Shown here piece by piece: positions 11,684 through 23,425 of a stretch of 64,000 nucleotides of DNA. The position numbers and the translations under genes are program-made. How positions within the stretch are numbered: position 1 is the stretch's first letter; every line of letters starts with the position of its first letter. The notes beneath the pieces are model-generated. The model searched no databases, had not been told where the DNA came from, and saw nothing but the letters and a program-made list of their open reading frames with translations. This stretch comes from Desmodus rotundus (lineage: Eukaryota; Chordata; Mammalia; Chiroptera; Phyllostomidae). The stretch is from positions 147,194,024 to 147,258,023 of the forward strand of contig NC_071387.1 in the NCBI RefSeq assembly GCF_022682495.2. The letters run 5' to 3'.

Positions 11684-13833
11684 AAAGATGATCATTAGTC
11701 TTAGTAGTCTTAATTGCAGGCCTTTGGCTTTCATTACTTGGAATATTTCTTGCCATTTCCTTCTGGTTTGTAGTGTTTCCATTGAGAAGTCAGCTGCTAG
11801 CCTTATCAAGGCTCTCTTGTATGTTACTTCCTGTTTTGCAGATGACATGATACTGTACATAGGAAATCCTATAGATTCCACCAAAAAACTACTTGACCTA
11901 ATAAGTGAATCTGGCAAAATAGCAGGATACAAAGTCAATATTCAGAAATCAAAGGTATTTTTGTCTACCATCAATGAAATACCAGAAACAGAAATCAGGA
12001 AAAAAAATCCCATTTGATATAGCAACAAGAGAAATAAAGTACCTAGGAATAAACCTAACCAAGGAGGTAAATGACCTGTACTCAGAAAACTACACAACAC
12101 TGAAGAAAGAAATTAATGAAGACACAAATAAATGGAAGCATATACTATCATTTTCATGGATTGGAAGAATTAACATAATCAAAATGTCCATACTACCCAA
12201 AGTAATTTATAGATTCAACACAATCGCTATTAAAGTATCAATGGCATATTTCACAGATACAGAACAAACATTTCAAAAATTTATATGGAACCATAAATGA
12301 CCCCAAATAGCTACAACAATTTCGAGAAAGAAGAACAAAGTAGGAGGGATCACAATACCTGATATCAAACTGTATTACAGGACCACTGTAATCAAAACAG
12401 TCTGGTACTGGCATAAGAACAGACACATAGACCAATGGAACATAAAGGAGAGCCCAGAAATAAACACAAGTCTCTATGGTCAATTACTATTCAACAAAAG
12501 GGGCAGACATATAAAATGGAGTAAAAAATAGCCTCTTCAACAAATGGTGTTGGGAGATCTGGAAGGCTACATGCAAAAAATTGAAACTTGACCACCAACT
12601 TACACCATACACAAAAATAAATTCAAGGTGGATAAACGACTTAAATGTAAGTCATGACACCATAAAAATCTTAGAGGAGAATATAGTCAGGAAAATCTCA
12701 GATATTCCACGCAGCAATATTTTCATGGTATGTCCCCTAGAGCAAGGGACATGAAGGGAAGAATAAACAAGTGGGATCTCATCAAATGAAAAGCTTCTGC
12801 ATGGCTGAAGAAAACAGCATTAAAATAAAAAGAGAACCAATCTAATGGGGAAATATGTTTGCCAATGACACCTCAGACAAGGGTTTGATCTCCAAAATAT
12901 ATAAAGAACTCACATGACTCCACTCGAGGAAGACAAAAACCCAATTAAAAAATGGGCAAAAGACTGGAACAGATACTTCTCCAAGGAGGACATACAAAGG
13001 GCCCAGAGACATATGAAAAGATGCTCAGCATCACTAGCCATCTGAGAGATGCAAATTAAAACCAGAATGAGCCACCACTTCACACTGGTCAGAATGGCCA
13101 TTGTAAACAAATCAACAAACAACAAGTGTTGGAGAGGTCGTGGAGAAAAGGGAACCCTAGTGCACTGTTGGTGGGAATGCAGACTGGTGCAGCCACTGTG
13201 GAAACCAGTATGGAATTTCCTCAAAAAACTAAAAATGGAATTACCTTTTGACCCAGTGATTCCGCTGCTGGGATTATACCCTAAGAACCCTGAAACACCA
13301 ATCCAAAAGAACCTATGCACCCTAATGTTCATAGCAGCACAATTGACAATAATCAATTGCTGGAAACAGCCTAAGTGCCCAACGATAAATGAATGGATGA
13401 AAAAACTATGGTATATTTACACAATGGAATTCTACACAGCAGAAAGAAAGAAGGAGCTCCTACCCTTTACGACCACATAAATGGAACTGGAGAGCATTAT
13501 GCTAAGTGAAATAAGCCAGGCAGTGAAAGACAAATACCATATGATCTCACCTATAAGTGGAACCTAATCAGCAAAACACAAGCAAGCAAAATATAACCAG
13601 AGACATTGAAATTAAGAACAAACTGACAATAATCAGATGGGAGGGGATAGCGGGGGGGAAATGGGGAAGGGTTTTCAGGAACATGTATAAAGGACACATG
13701 GACAAAACCAAAGTGGGGTAGGATTAAGGATAGGAAGTGATGATGGCTGGGATGGGGGAGTGGTGAGGGAGGAAAAATGGAGACAAGTGTACTTGAACAA
13801 CAATAAAAAAATGTGAAAAAAAGATGATCATTA
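11684..13833 (+). mobile_element. 2.1-kb LINE-1 with inverted ORF1 end, 14-bp TSD
   Basis: Exact 14-bp repeats aaagatgatcatta at 11684-11697 and 13820-13833 bound one insertion. From about 11832 to 13819 it is plus-strand L1: the RT active-site block (SCFADDMIL at about 11827-11853, intact FADD), the thumb and downstream ORF2 (frame 11974-12300), the C-terminal domain (frame 13049-13480) and a 3' UTR ending 'cttgaacaacaataaa'. In the cysteine motif the second Cys is changed (CWRGR). The first 130 bases (11698-11831) are inverted: read on the minus strand they encode the ORF1 C-terminal signature (ADFSxETLQxRRxWQEIF). About 2 kb that normally separates these parts is missing. Frames are broken; dead copy. 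Confidence 0.88.
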
Positions 13834-13905
13834 ACACGTTGGCTTTTTTAGCTTTAATTTTAATTTTTCTTCTTTTTCTTTTTTTATTCTGAATATCTTT
13901 ACTTT

Positions 13906-14138
13906 TTTAGTATATTTTATTGATTATGTTATTACAGTTGTCCCAATGTTTTTTTCTCCCCTTCATCCCCCTCCTCCCTGTACCACCCCCCTCAACCTCT
14001 GGTACTTCCCCCCAACACACAGTTCTTGTCCATTGGTTGTACATATAAGTTCTCTGGCTTCTCATTTCCTATACTGTTCTTAACTTCATCCTGACTATTT
14101 TGTGTCTGCCTATTCTGTTCTTATTCCCTGTAGCTGTT
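13906..14138 (-). mobile_element. LINE-1 3'-end fragment (older bat-type subfamily)
   Basis: Minus-strand L1 3' UTR: T-rich start, 'attgattatgttattacagttgtccc', C-rich tract, 'cttgtccattggttgtacatataagttctctggctt'. It differs from the young L1 ends elsewhere in the window, so it belongs to another subfamily. It abuts a second antisense L1 end at about 14139. Confidence 0.65.
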
Positions 14139-14566
14139 TATTTTTAAATTACAGTTGACATTCAATATTGTATTAGTTTGGGATATATAGCATAGTGGTT
14201 AGATGTTTATATAATTTATGAAGTAATCCCCCTGATGAGTCTAGTACCCACCTGGCATCATGCACAGTTATTACAGTATTACTGACTATATTCCCTATGC
14301 TGTATTTTACAACCCCATGACTTGTTTTAACTGCCAATTGGTACTTAATTCCTTCACTGTTTTTACTCGTCCCCCAGACCCACTCCATTTGGCAACCATC
14401 ACTTTTTTCTCTGTATCTATGAGTTTATTTCTGTTTTGTTTGCTCATTTGGTGTTTCAGATTCACATATGGGTGAAATCATATGGTATTTGCTGTGTCTG
14501 TTTAATTTATTTCACTCAGCACAATACTCTCTAGATCCATTCATGTTGTTGCAACAAGTTGACTTT
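14139..14566 (-). mobile_element. LINE-1 3'-end fragment (L1MA-like), antisense
   Basis: Begins with 'aaattacagttgacattcaatattgtattag' on the plus strand and continues through 'gatgagtctagtacccacctggcatcatgcacag' to 'cactcagcacaatactctctagatccattcatgttgttgcaa'. That order is the reverse complement of an older L1 3' UTR and ORF2 end. Moderately diverged, with no open frame of interest. Confidence 0.7.
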
Positions 14567-14619
14567 TTTTTTATTGTATTTTTCAATTATCATTTATCTC
14601 TCCTATATCCCCCTCTGGA

Positions 14620-16465
14620 GGGATAAACACAAAAGGAAAAATGAGCCATATACATGGACAACAGAGCATTGTGTTATTTAGGATAATTAAGAGAAAGCCT
14701 GCAGGCACAGACCTCCAGAAGCTCTGAGACATTAGGTGACCCTCCCCCAATCCTGGTGTGGGCAAAAGCCCATGGTGCAAAGCCTGGTTCTTTCTGAACA
14801 CACCCTGCCCAGTAGAGATAGCAACATGCTGTGGATCGCCAACAGCCCTAAGGAGGTTGCCCAGGGCCAGTCATAGGCAGTGTGTGACATAGGACTGCAC
14901 CTGAGTCTTTGCAGATCTACCTAATACATTGAAACAAATACAAAGAAGTAGTTCAAAATAGGAAGACAAAGAAACGGGCCCCAAACGAAAGAGCAAGAGA
15001 ATCCTCCAGAAGAAGAACTAAATGAAATGGAAGCAAGCAATTTATCAGATACAGAGTTTTGAGTGATAATCATAAAGCTACTCAATAGCATATAAAAGAC
15101 ATAGAAATAGTAAAAAAAACAAAAACAAAAACAAAGGCGGCCAGTCTGAAATAAAGAATGCAAGATCTGAAATGAATAATACACTGGAAGGAATAAACAG
15201 TAGATTAGTTGAAGCAGAGGACTGAATTGGTGTTTTGGAAGACAAGGTAGAAAAAAACACCGAGACAGAGCAGCAAAAAGAAGAATTTGAAAAAATGAGG
15301 GTACCTTAAGAAACTTTGTGGACAACATGAAGCATAAAAATATCTGTATCATGTAAATACCAGAAAAATGAAACTAGACCACCTTTCCACACCACACAGA
15401 AAACAAATTCAAAATGGATTAAAGCCTTGAATGTTAGACCCCAAACCATAGAAATCCTAGTAGAAAACATAGACAGTAAAACCATGAACACTGTCTGTAG
15501 CAATATTTTATCTGATATATCTCCTCAGGCAAGAGAAACAAAAGAAAATATAAACAAATTTGTTTATACACCTGATAAGGGGTTAATATCCAAAATTTAT
15601 AAAGAACTTACAAACTCAATACCAAGACAAACAACCCATTTAAAAAATGGGCAAAGAACCTGAAAAGACACTTCTCCGAAGAGGACATACACATGGCCAA
15701 TAGGCATATGAAAAGATTCTCAAAGTCACTAATCATCAGAGAAATGCAAATTAAAACCACAATGAGATATCACCTAACACCTGTCAGGATGGTGTCATCA
15801 ATAAATCAACAAACAACAAGTGCTGGCCAGAATGTGGAGAAAAGGGAATACTTTTGCATTGTCGGTGAGAATTCAGATTGGTGTTGCCACTGTGGGAAGC
15901 AGTATGGACATACCTAAAAAAATTAAAAATGGATCTGCCTTTTGACCCAGCTATCCCACTTCTGGGAATATGTCTGAAGAACCCAAAACACTAATTTGAA
16001 AAACATAAGCACCCCCATGTTCTCTGCAGCATTATTTACAATCACCAAGATATGGGAGCAGCCCAGGTGTCCATCAGTAGATGTGTGAATAAAACAACTA
16101 TGGGATATTTACACAATGCCATCCTACTTGGCCATAAGAAATAAGAAGTTTTTATTATTTGTGACAGCATGGATGGACCTGGAGAACATTATGCCAAGTG
16201 AAGTAAGCCAATCAGAGAAAGACAAATACCATATGATTTTACTCATGTGTGGAATCTAATGAACAAACTGAACTAACAAGCAAAATATAGACACACTCAT
16301 AGAGAGCAGGATGAAAGCTCCGGGGTGGTATTGGGGGTAAGGGGGATCAAGCAAAAAGAGTGAAAGACTCATGGACAGGGACAACAGTGTGGTGATTGCA
16401 GGGGTGAGGAGAGTATAAGGGGGATAAATGGTAATAGAAAAAATACAGTAAAAATAGAAAAAATA
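14620..16465 (+). mobile_element. Internally deleted LINE-1: 5' UTR/ORF1 start joined to ORF2 end
   Basis: About 14620-15075 resembles an L1 5' UTR and ORF1 start ('cagtgtgtgacataggactgc', 'gaactaaatgaaatgg', 'ttatcagatacagag'). At 15075-15360 it continues through the ORF1 coiled coil into the start of its RNA-recognition domain ('aatatctgtatcat'). Near 15360-15368 it jumps straight to late ORF2 ('cagaaaaatgaaactagacc'), then runs through the C-terminal domain (15427-16250) and 3' UTR to an A-rich end near 16465. EN and RT are absent. The junction shares a few bases (cagaa) with both sides. Alternative: a separate 3' L1 piece inserted here, but I see no TSD. Confidence 0.6.
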
Positions 16466-16469
16466 AATG

Positions 16470-18885
16470 ACAGAGAATTCAGGATTGCAGTTCTAAAAAA
16501 ATCTCAAATGCAAGAGAATACAGATAGCCAGTTTAATAAACTCAGAAACAAAATCAATGAACAAAATGAGGTTTTTTTACCAAAGAGATTAAAACTTAAG
16601 AAAAAACAAATAGAAATTCTGGGGATGAAGAAGTCAATAAAAGAGATTAGAATGAATAAGAAGCATAGAAAAATAGATCTGACTAGATGGAGGAAATAAT
16701 TAGTGATATTAAAGATAGAAATCTAGAAATGACCCAGAGGGAAATAGACTTGAGCATAAGAAAATGAAAGAGTTCTATGAGAACTATATGACTCCATCAG
16801 AAAGAGCAGTATAAGGATAATAGGTATGCCAGAAGAAGAGAGGGAGAAGGAAATGGAGAGCCTATTGAAACAAATACTTGATGAGAACTTCCCAAACTTA
16901 AGAAAAGAGCTAGATCCTCGAATCTAAGAAGCAAACAGAACATCTAGTTACCTCAATCCAGAAAGGCCTTCTCAAAGGCACATTGAGTTGAAACTGTCAT
17001 AAATTAATGACAAAGAAAGAATTCTCATGGCAGCCTAGGAAAAGAAGAAGGTAACCTATAAAGGAAAGCCCATGAAGTTATCATCAGGCTTCTCAGTAGA
17101 AGCTCTATAAGCCAGAAGGGAGTGGAACCAGATATTCAAACTATTGAAAGAGAAATTACCAGCCAAGAATAATATATCCAGAACAGTTATTGTTTAGTTA
17201 TGAAAGAGAGATAAGGACTTTTCCAGACATACAGAAGCTGGGGGATTTTATCACCAGAAGACCTTCATTGCAGGAAATACTCAAAGATGTTATTCTACCT
17301 GAAACAAAGAACAAAAGGTCATAAAACTATGAATAAAATCATCAACAAACTTACTGTTTAAACAGGAATAATTTGTGACAACAAAAACATTAAAAGGGAG
17401 GGGGTAAAGGTCTGGATTTGAAAAGGACAACGGAGATTAGATGCACTCAAAAGAAAAAGGACTGCTGTATATATGAGCTTTCTTTGTCATAAACATAATG
17501 GGAACCACACACACACACACACAAAACTGAGACACATAACTTAAAAAAAAGAAACAGAGGAAAAAAGTATAAAATAACATGAAACCAAAAAAGCAGACAG
17601 AAACACAAAGGAAAAGAACAAATGGAGGGACAGAGCTACTAGAGGGAACAAAAGATAAAATGGCTAGAGGAAATCCTTGTACGTTAATAATTACCTTAAA
17701 TGTAAAAGACTGAATTCACCAATAAAAGTGTAGATTGCAAATTGGATCAAAAACAAAACCCAACCACATACTGCCTTCGGGAGGCACTCCTAAGCTGCAG
17801 AGATGAAGACAGACTTAAAGTAAAAGGGTGGAAAGTGATTCACCAAGCAAATAGCATCCACAGAAAAGCAGGTGTGGCCATATTTATATTTGACAAAATA
17901 GATTTCAAGATAACAAAGTTAGCAAGAGACAAAGTGACCCTGAGAAAAAAGAACAAAGTGGGAGGTATCATACTACTTGACTCCAAATTATACTACAGAA
18001 TAATGATAATCAAAACAGCCGGCATGGTGTTGGCAGAAAAATAGACACTCAGACCAATGGAACAAAATTGAGAGCCCAGAAATGACACCACATGTACATG
18101 GGCCAATAGTTTTTGATAAAAGAGCCCAAAACACAATGGAGAAAAGAAAGCCCCATCAATAAATGGCACTAGGAAAATTGGAAAGACACATGCAAAAGAA
18201 TAAAACTAGATAACAGTTTGTCCCCAAGTACAAAAATTAATTCAAAATGAATCAAAGACCTAAATATAGGATCTGAACAATAAATTACATAGAAGAAAAC
18301 ATAGGTATTAAACTTACAGATATTGGTCTTAGAGAACATTGTATGAATTTGACCCTAAAGGCAAGGGATGTAAAAGGCAAGAATAAATGAATGGGACTAT
18401 ATCAAACTAAAAAGCTTCTTCACAGCAAGAGAAACCACCAACAAAACAAAAGGGCAACCAACCAAATGGAAGATGATATTTGCAAACAACAGCTCTGACA
18501 AGGGGTTTATATCTAAAATATATAAAGAACTCATAGGATGAAATATTGCCATTTGTGGTAACATGGATGGACCTTGAGAATATCATGCAGAGTAAAATAA
18601 GCCAATCAGAAAAAGCTAAGAACCATATGAGTTCACTCATATGTGGAATACAAAACTGAAACTCATAGACACAGACCATGGCATGATGGTTACCAGAGGA
18701 ACGGGGATGGAAAGCTAGTAAATGGCAAAAGGGGCCAAATACATGATAAAGGAAGATGATTTGACTCTGGGTGGTGGGCGCACAATACAATATACAGATT
18801 ATGTATCATAGAAATGTACAGTTGAAACCTATATAATCTTATTAATCAATTCCACCCCAACAAATTTAATTTAAAAAGTTGGGTT
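16470..18885 (+). mobile_element. Second, adjacent LINE-1 with two internal deletions
   Basis: Starts near ORF1 (about 16480), covers ORF1 to its C-terminal domain (17090-17300, 'ggcttctcagtagaagctc'), the inter-ORF region, and the endonuclease core KAGVAIFIFDKIDFK (about 17854-17900). At about 17931-17942 it jumps to ORF2 downstream of RT (KVGGIILLDSKLYY). At about 18530-18542 a further jump removes the cysteine-rich segment, and the copy ends with an L1MA-type 3' UTR ('gtatcatagaaatgtacagttgaaacctatata'). An (AC)n run lies at 17505-17521. It is much older than the TSD-bearing copies. Confidence 0.65.
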
Positions 18886-20632
18886 ATTGGTCTCTATTAT
18901 TCTAAAATTTATTTTTTTTAAAGCCAGTTTCTCAGGTTCTACCAGGAGTTGTAAGTGTAGTAGGTTATGTTAATTTAGAATGTAATTCCACCAACCCATG
19001 GCTTATCAGCCAGAGCATCTATTTTCTTTTATACAAATCAAAATGCAAAGACCATTTTCTCCTGAAGTGTGTACTTGTTTTTTTCTGTGTTGTGCTGAGA
19101 TGAAGGAGAACAAAGAGTACAAACAGTCTTTCTGACCATCTTTGATGTGACTTAATTGCATTTTTGAGCTTGATGATACATCTTCATCTCTAGTTCAGCG
19201 TGTCACTTCCTAGTGGTACAGCATGTTTCATGTGGCTCACTTTCTGAAACAACTGATTTAATTTCAACACTGCTGTTGATCTGGAGAGGTTCAAAGATTG
19301 CATCAGAAGCAATTAAATCATTTCAGGAAGGAGCCACTGCTGCATTAGTTCGCTCTTTGGGGGGTGATTCTGGTGACTCGAAGCAATGGTAAGAGCCTAA
19401 TGAAAGGAAGTCCACGCCTGGTGTGGGGGTGCAGCCCAAGGGAGAATTGGGAAAATACTTTGGCTCAAGGAGCAAGGGTAAAATGACCCAGTGATCTAGG
19501 AAATGACTGACTTGTAGAGCACGTGTCTCAGCTGCAATGGGGAGAAGAGAGGAAAAGTTTACTGGTATGAGAAATAGAGGCCAGGGAACTGATGTTTACT
19601 GAAATATGTAGACAAATATATTTAGGAGCTTAAAAAATAACATCTGCAAAGAAAATGACAATTTTATTTCCTGACCTTGTTTTAAAATGGAGCCTAACTG
19701 CGGCAAAACCGATTTGGGAACAAAGAAAATGGACTAGGACTATGTTTTTCTTATTCCTGTCTCTCTTAGGTGAAGGAGCACTTAGAAAGGAGAAGAAAAG
19801 CTGCTCATTTGTGTTCAGCAATTTGGATCATTTGATTATTTGTCTGGCTACTTCCACTGCTTACTCAAACCCTGGTAGAAAAGATGGTTCCTTGCAGTGT
19901 GAGTTAATGAGGACACTCTTTGGTGGTTTTTAGGTGGGACTTTGCTCTTCCCAACCATTATTTTGCCAGTTTTCTTAGGGAAAATTTCTGAGGTTTTTCT
20001 TTAATGTTAGAGCCTTTCAAACACCAGCTATAAATAAAAAACAAACAATAGCCATAGGAGATACTAGAAAAGTAAATTAAAATCTAAACTTTTTGAAGCA
20101 TTCGACTAAGATCATTTTTATAGCTGAATTTTAACTAAACATTTTAAAATATGTGAATCCTGTATTATTTAAATAATCCAGGGAGTAGAAAACATTTGGA
20201 AGAATCCTAATTCATTTTAGGAAACAAAACAACTTTAATGCCAAAACCTCACAGAGATAGAACCCCGTAAGAAAACTAAAGGTTATTTTCACTTATAAAT
20301 ATTGATGTGAAAATTCACATAAAATATTAGCTTATCCAATTCAGCCATGTATTGAAAGAATAATAATCTGTAAGTGCAACTTACTTTCAGAAATGCAAGC
20401 ATGGTTTAACATTAGTAAATCAAATATGAAATGTAATATATCAAAAAAATTTAATTAGTTACTTGATTACATTTTAAGATGCTGCTGATAAATATTATGT
20501 TTATATATTACATAAAATATAGGCACTGAAAAAATTCATCAGTCATTCCTCATAAAAGTTATAAAATAGGATAGAATGAAATTACTTAGACTTGGTAAAA
20601 TTATTTATATAAGTACTTACTGTTACTATATT
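18886..20632. other. Unassigned sequence
   Basis: No gene or repeat family recognised. Open frames of 92 codons or fewer on both strands at 19630-19933 overlap each other and have no recognisable domain. Confidence 0.45.
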
Positions 20633-21297
20633 TTAGAAATAAAACAGTTTTTTTTTACTTTAAAAAAATCTTAATGTGTTTTATTTTTTTTAGGTTCTAC
20701 ATTTTTTCTATTTTATTTTTTCATTGTTCATTCTTCTTTTCTTAAAAAAATGTTTATTGTTATTCAATTACAGTTGTATGCCTTTTCTCCCCATCCCTCC
20801 ACCCCACCCCAGCTGAACCCACCTCCCTCCCCCACCTCCACCCTCCCCCTTGATTTTGTCCATGTGTCCTTTATAGTAGTTCCTGTAATCCCCTCTCCTC
20901 ACCGTCCCCTCCCCACTCCCCCCTGCCCATTGTTAGATTGTTCTTAACTTCAATGTCTCTGGTTATATTTTGTTTGCTTTTTTCTTCTGTTGATTATGTT
21001 CCAGTTAAAGGTGAGATCATATGGTATTTGCCCCTCACCACCTGGTTTATTTCACTTAGCATAATGCTCTCCAGTTCTATCCATGTTGTTGCAAAGGGTA
21101 TAAGCTCCTTCTTTCTCTCTGCTGTGTAGAATTCCATTGTGTAAATATACCATAGTTTTTTGATCCACTCATTTGCTGATGGGCACTTAGGTTGCTTCCA
21201 GTACTTGGCTATTGTAAATTGTGCTGCTATGAACATATTGGGGTGCACAGGTTCTTTTGGATTGGTGTTTCAGGGTTCTTAGAAATAAAACAGTTTT
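20633..21297 (-). mobile_element. LINE-1 with perfect 19-bp TSD and probable 3' transduction
   Basis: Perfect 19-bp repeats ttagaaataaaacagtttt lie at 20633-20651 and 21279-21297. The minus-strand L1 body (about 20742-21278) holds the last of ORF2 (frame 21248-20994) and the 3' UTR, ending 'aattgaataacaataaac'. Between that end and the far TSD are another 90 bases (20652-20741) that are not L1. On the L1 strand they include 'agaagaatgaacaatg' and 'tgtagaacct', carry AATAAA-type signals, and finish in a second A run beside the TSD. This is the layout of a 3' transduction, in which read-through transcription carried flanking DNA from the source locus. Confidence 0.85.
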
Positions 21298-22364
21298 CAA
21301 TGAAATAATAAATAATGCAGATATTTACTCATTGCTGCTATTCTTCTATAGTGTTTTGAAAATTATACTTAATATAATCAGAAAAATATTTTAGAAATAC
21401 TTGAATAATCAACAAATATTTGAAAAGAGTTAAAAATTTTACTGTTACTATATCTAAAAATCTCAAGAGACTTTATTAAGAGCTCTGAAGCTAAATAGTG
21501 GAATTGGTAAAATGGCTGAAGAAAATAATATATACCTATAAATGAATAGCTCTGGTGCAAACTAACATTGTCTGTTTGCAAAGATTATTTTGTGGGTAGA
21601 AAAATTTGTGTATATGTTTGTATATATCCTGATTCAAAGAAAAACAAAAGCCATAAAACACCTAAAAGTAGAATATACTTTGGTTATATAAGGAGAATAT
21701 GAAATATTATAAAAGTACTTAATAAGACTTGTTTGGACAAATGGTAAATGTCTAGACAAAATAATCTAATGTTTCAAAAATAGCAATCATTCCAAAATAT
21801 TACATGAATTAATGCAATTGCACTCAGCATTTCAATGGATTGTTTTATAATGGGTAAAAATTACTTTAAATAACTCATATAGTAGGATAAATGTTTAAAA
21901 GTGCTAAAGCATCTTAAGTGAAAAGCAAAGATGGTCATGTCTTAAAAAACTTAAACATATGCATAGCTACTACAATCAAAATATTATTACTATTTCCACA
22001 AAAATCTAAATAATTGAGATGATGAAACCTAAAGTGTTCCAAAATAGATTCAAATGGGTTAGTATACAATACGGGTAAACTTTTAATTGCATAGGAAAAG
22101 GATGATTTATTTAGTAAAGATTCCTGCCATGTGGAAGAGAAAAAGCTAAGGTCCTTATCTTCAACAGCATACAAAAATTATTCTATGTTGGATATTCTTG
22201 TATAAAAATCAAGATATTAGAAGAAAATTTATGAAAATATTGATATAATTTGGAAACGTAGGAGACCACAAAAATTGGGCATGATACCCAGAAGACTTAA
22301 AGATATACATATTGTACTGTCTCTTTTTTAACCATATATAGTATCTAAAGACACATAGTGTCAG
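21298..22364. other. Unassigned AT-rich sequence
   Basis: Very AT-rich, no coding potential and no repeat recognised by eye. Confidence 0.45.
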
Positions 22365-22795
22365 ATTTTGCCAAGTTACAGGCTAACACATTAGCCTGCC
22401 ACCATTTTATGGATGACGGCAGAAGATACAATTTCTTGTTCAGAGGCAAAGGACTTTACTGCCCACAAGAAGACCAGTAGCTAGAGTATTGGATTCTCCT
22501 CTGCCTGTTTCCAGGGCCCCAATTCCCATGTAGTGAAGTGCAGATCACCAGGTGACACTTGCAAGCACTGCGGTCTATGGGGGAGGTACACTGCATTTCA
22601 GGACCCTAACTCCTTTATAATGGGCAGTAAGCACACCTACGCTTTATTCCAGAGAGAGGTGCTATCTCCGTCTGCCCTGGCTGTACTTTGCACAAATACC
22701 CTTGTAAGGATAGTACAGGATGCAGGCCATCAGTGCCTCTGCTCAGCGGAGATAGAAAGTTAAGAGACCCCTGGAGGGTGGTCTCCCAACTATAG
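22360..22795 (+). repeat. Candidate solo LTR-like segment, unassigned
   Basis: This block starts with TGTCAG, is clearly richer in G+C than its flanks, contains a TATA-like 'cctttataatggg' near 22613 and ends among 'ctcccaactatagcataaaca'. Length (about 430 bp) and base-composition contrast suggest an unrecognised retroviral LTR or similar repeat. No paired LTR, primer-binding site or convincing TSD was found, so it could equally be unique DNA. Confidence 0.3.
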
Positions 22796-22854
22796 CATAA
22801 ACAAAAGTAAAATAAACTTCATAAAAATGTTTAGATCACTTTTAATAGACAATG

Positions 22855-22905
22855 AATTTGTATATTATATGTGTATATATGTGTATGTGTGTGTTTAATA
22901 CTCAT
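22855..22905. repeat. TA/TG-rich microsatellite
   Basis: Alternating TATATG/TGTGTG motifs, imperfect. A similar imperfect (TG/TA)n tract lies at about 23214-23252. Confidence 0.7.
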
Positions 22906-22919
22906 ATGTGTAGTTTTGA

Positions 22920-23045
22920 CACAGAAATCCAGTCTTCACAAATACTTATTTATAAGGATATTTACATAAGCACTGTTTATAGTGATAGGTTGAGGTACAA
23001 TCTGAATGTTCATCCAAAGAAGAATGGTTAACATTAATTCAAAAA
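22920..23045 (+). mobile_element. Ancient LINE-1 ORF2-end fragment
   Basis: The order 'cacaaatacttatttataaggatatttacataagcactgtttatag ... caatctgaatgttcatccaaagaagaatggttaa' corresponds to the decayed ORF2 C-terminal region seen intact in younger copies ('atgttcacagcagca...atttacaatagcca...cctaagtgcccatca'). Short and highly diverged. Confidence 0.55.
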
Positions 23046-23254
23046 TTTCTCTTTCATTACTTAGAAAGACCAGTGTTAGATCTGATTTCTATTGAACTGG
23101 AAGGAAATTTGTATTATAATAGTAAGTGGAATAAAGGAACTTTAGAATAAACATTAAAGAGAAAGACATGGGGAAGAAGAGGGGAAAGAGAGGGAGAAAG
23201 AAGAAAAGGAAAGATGTGTATGTGTGTGTATATGTATATACATATACATATGTA

Positions 23255-23425
23255 TCTTTGTTCATTTAACAAATATTGAGCACATTCTGAATAAATACTA
23301 TTATTTTCTATGTGTCAAATACTGGGTAATACAGCAGTGAAAAAAATAAAAATTGTCTCACCTCATGGAACTTTTATTCTAGTGGGAATGTCAGAAAATA
23401 CGTAGATAAACATATAATATGTATT
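23255..23425 (-). repeat. L2 3'-end fragment, antisense
   Basis: Reads 'tcatttaacaaatattgagcac ... tgtgtcaaatactgggtaatacagcagtgaa ... cctcatggaacttttattctagtggg', the reverse-complement order of the L2 terminus followed by its 3' UTR. Diverged, no coding potential. Confidence 0.55.

Noticed and set aside
20750..20947. Proline-rich plus-strand frames at L1 3' ends (also 7530-7739 and 8418-8609)
   Set aside because: These are translations of the antisense C-rich L1 3' UTR. They recur at every young antisense copy.
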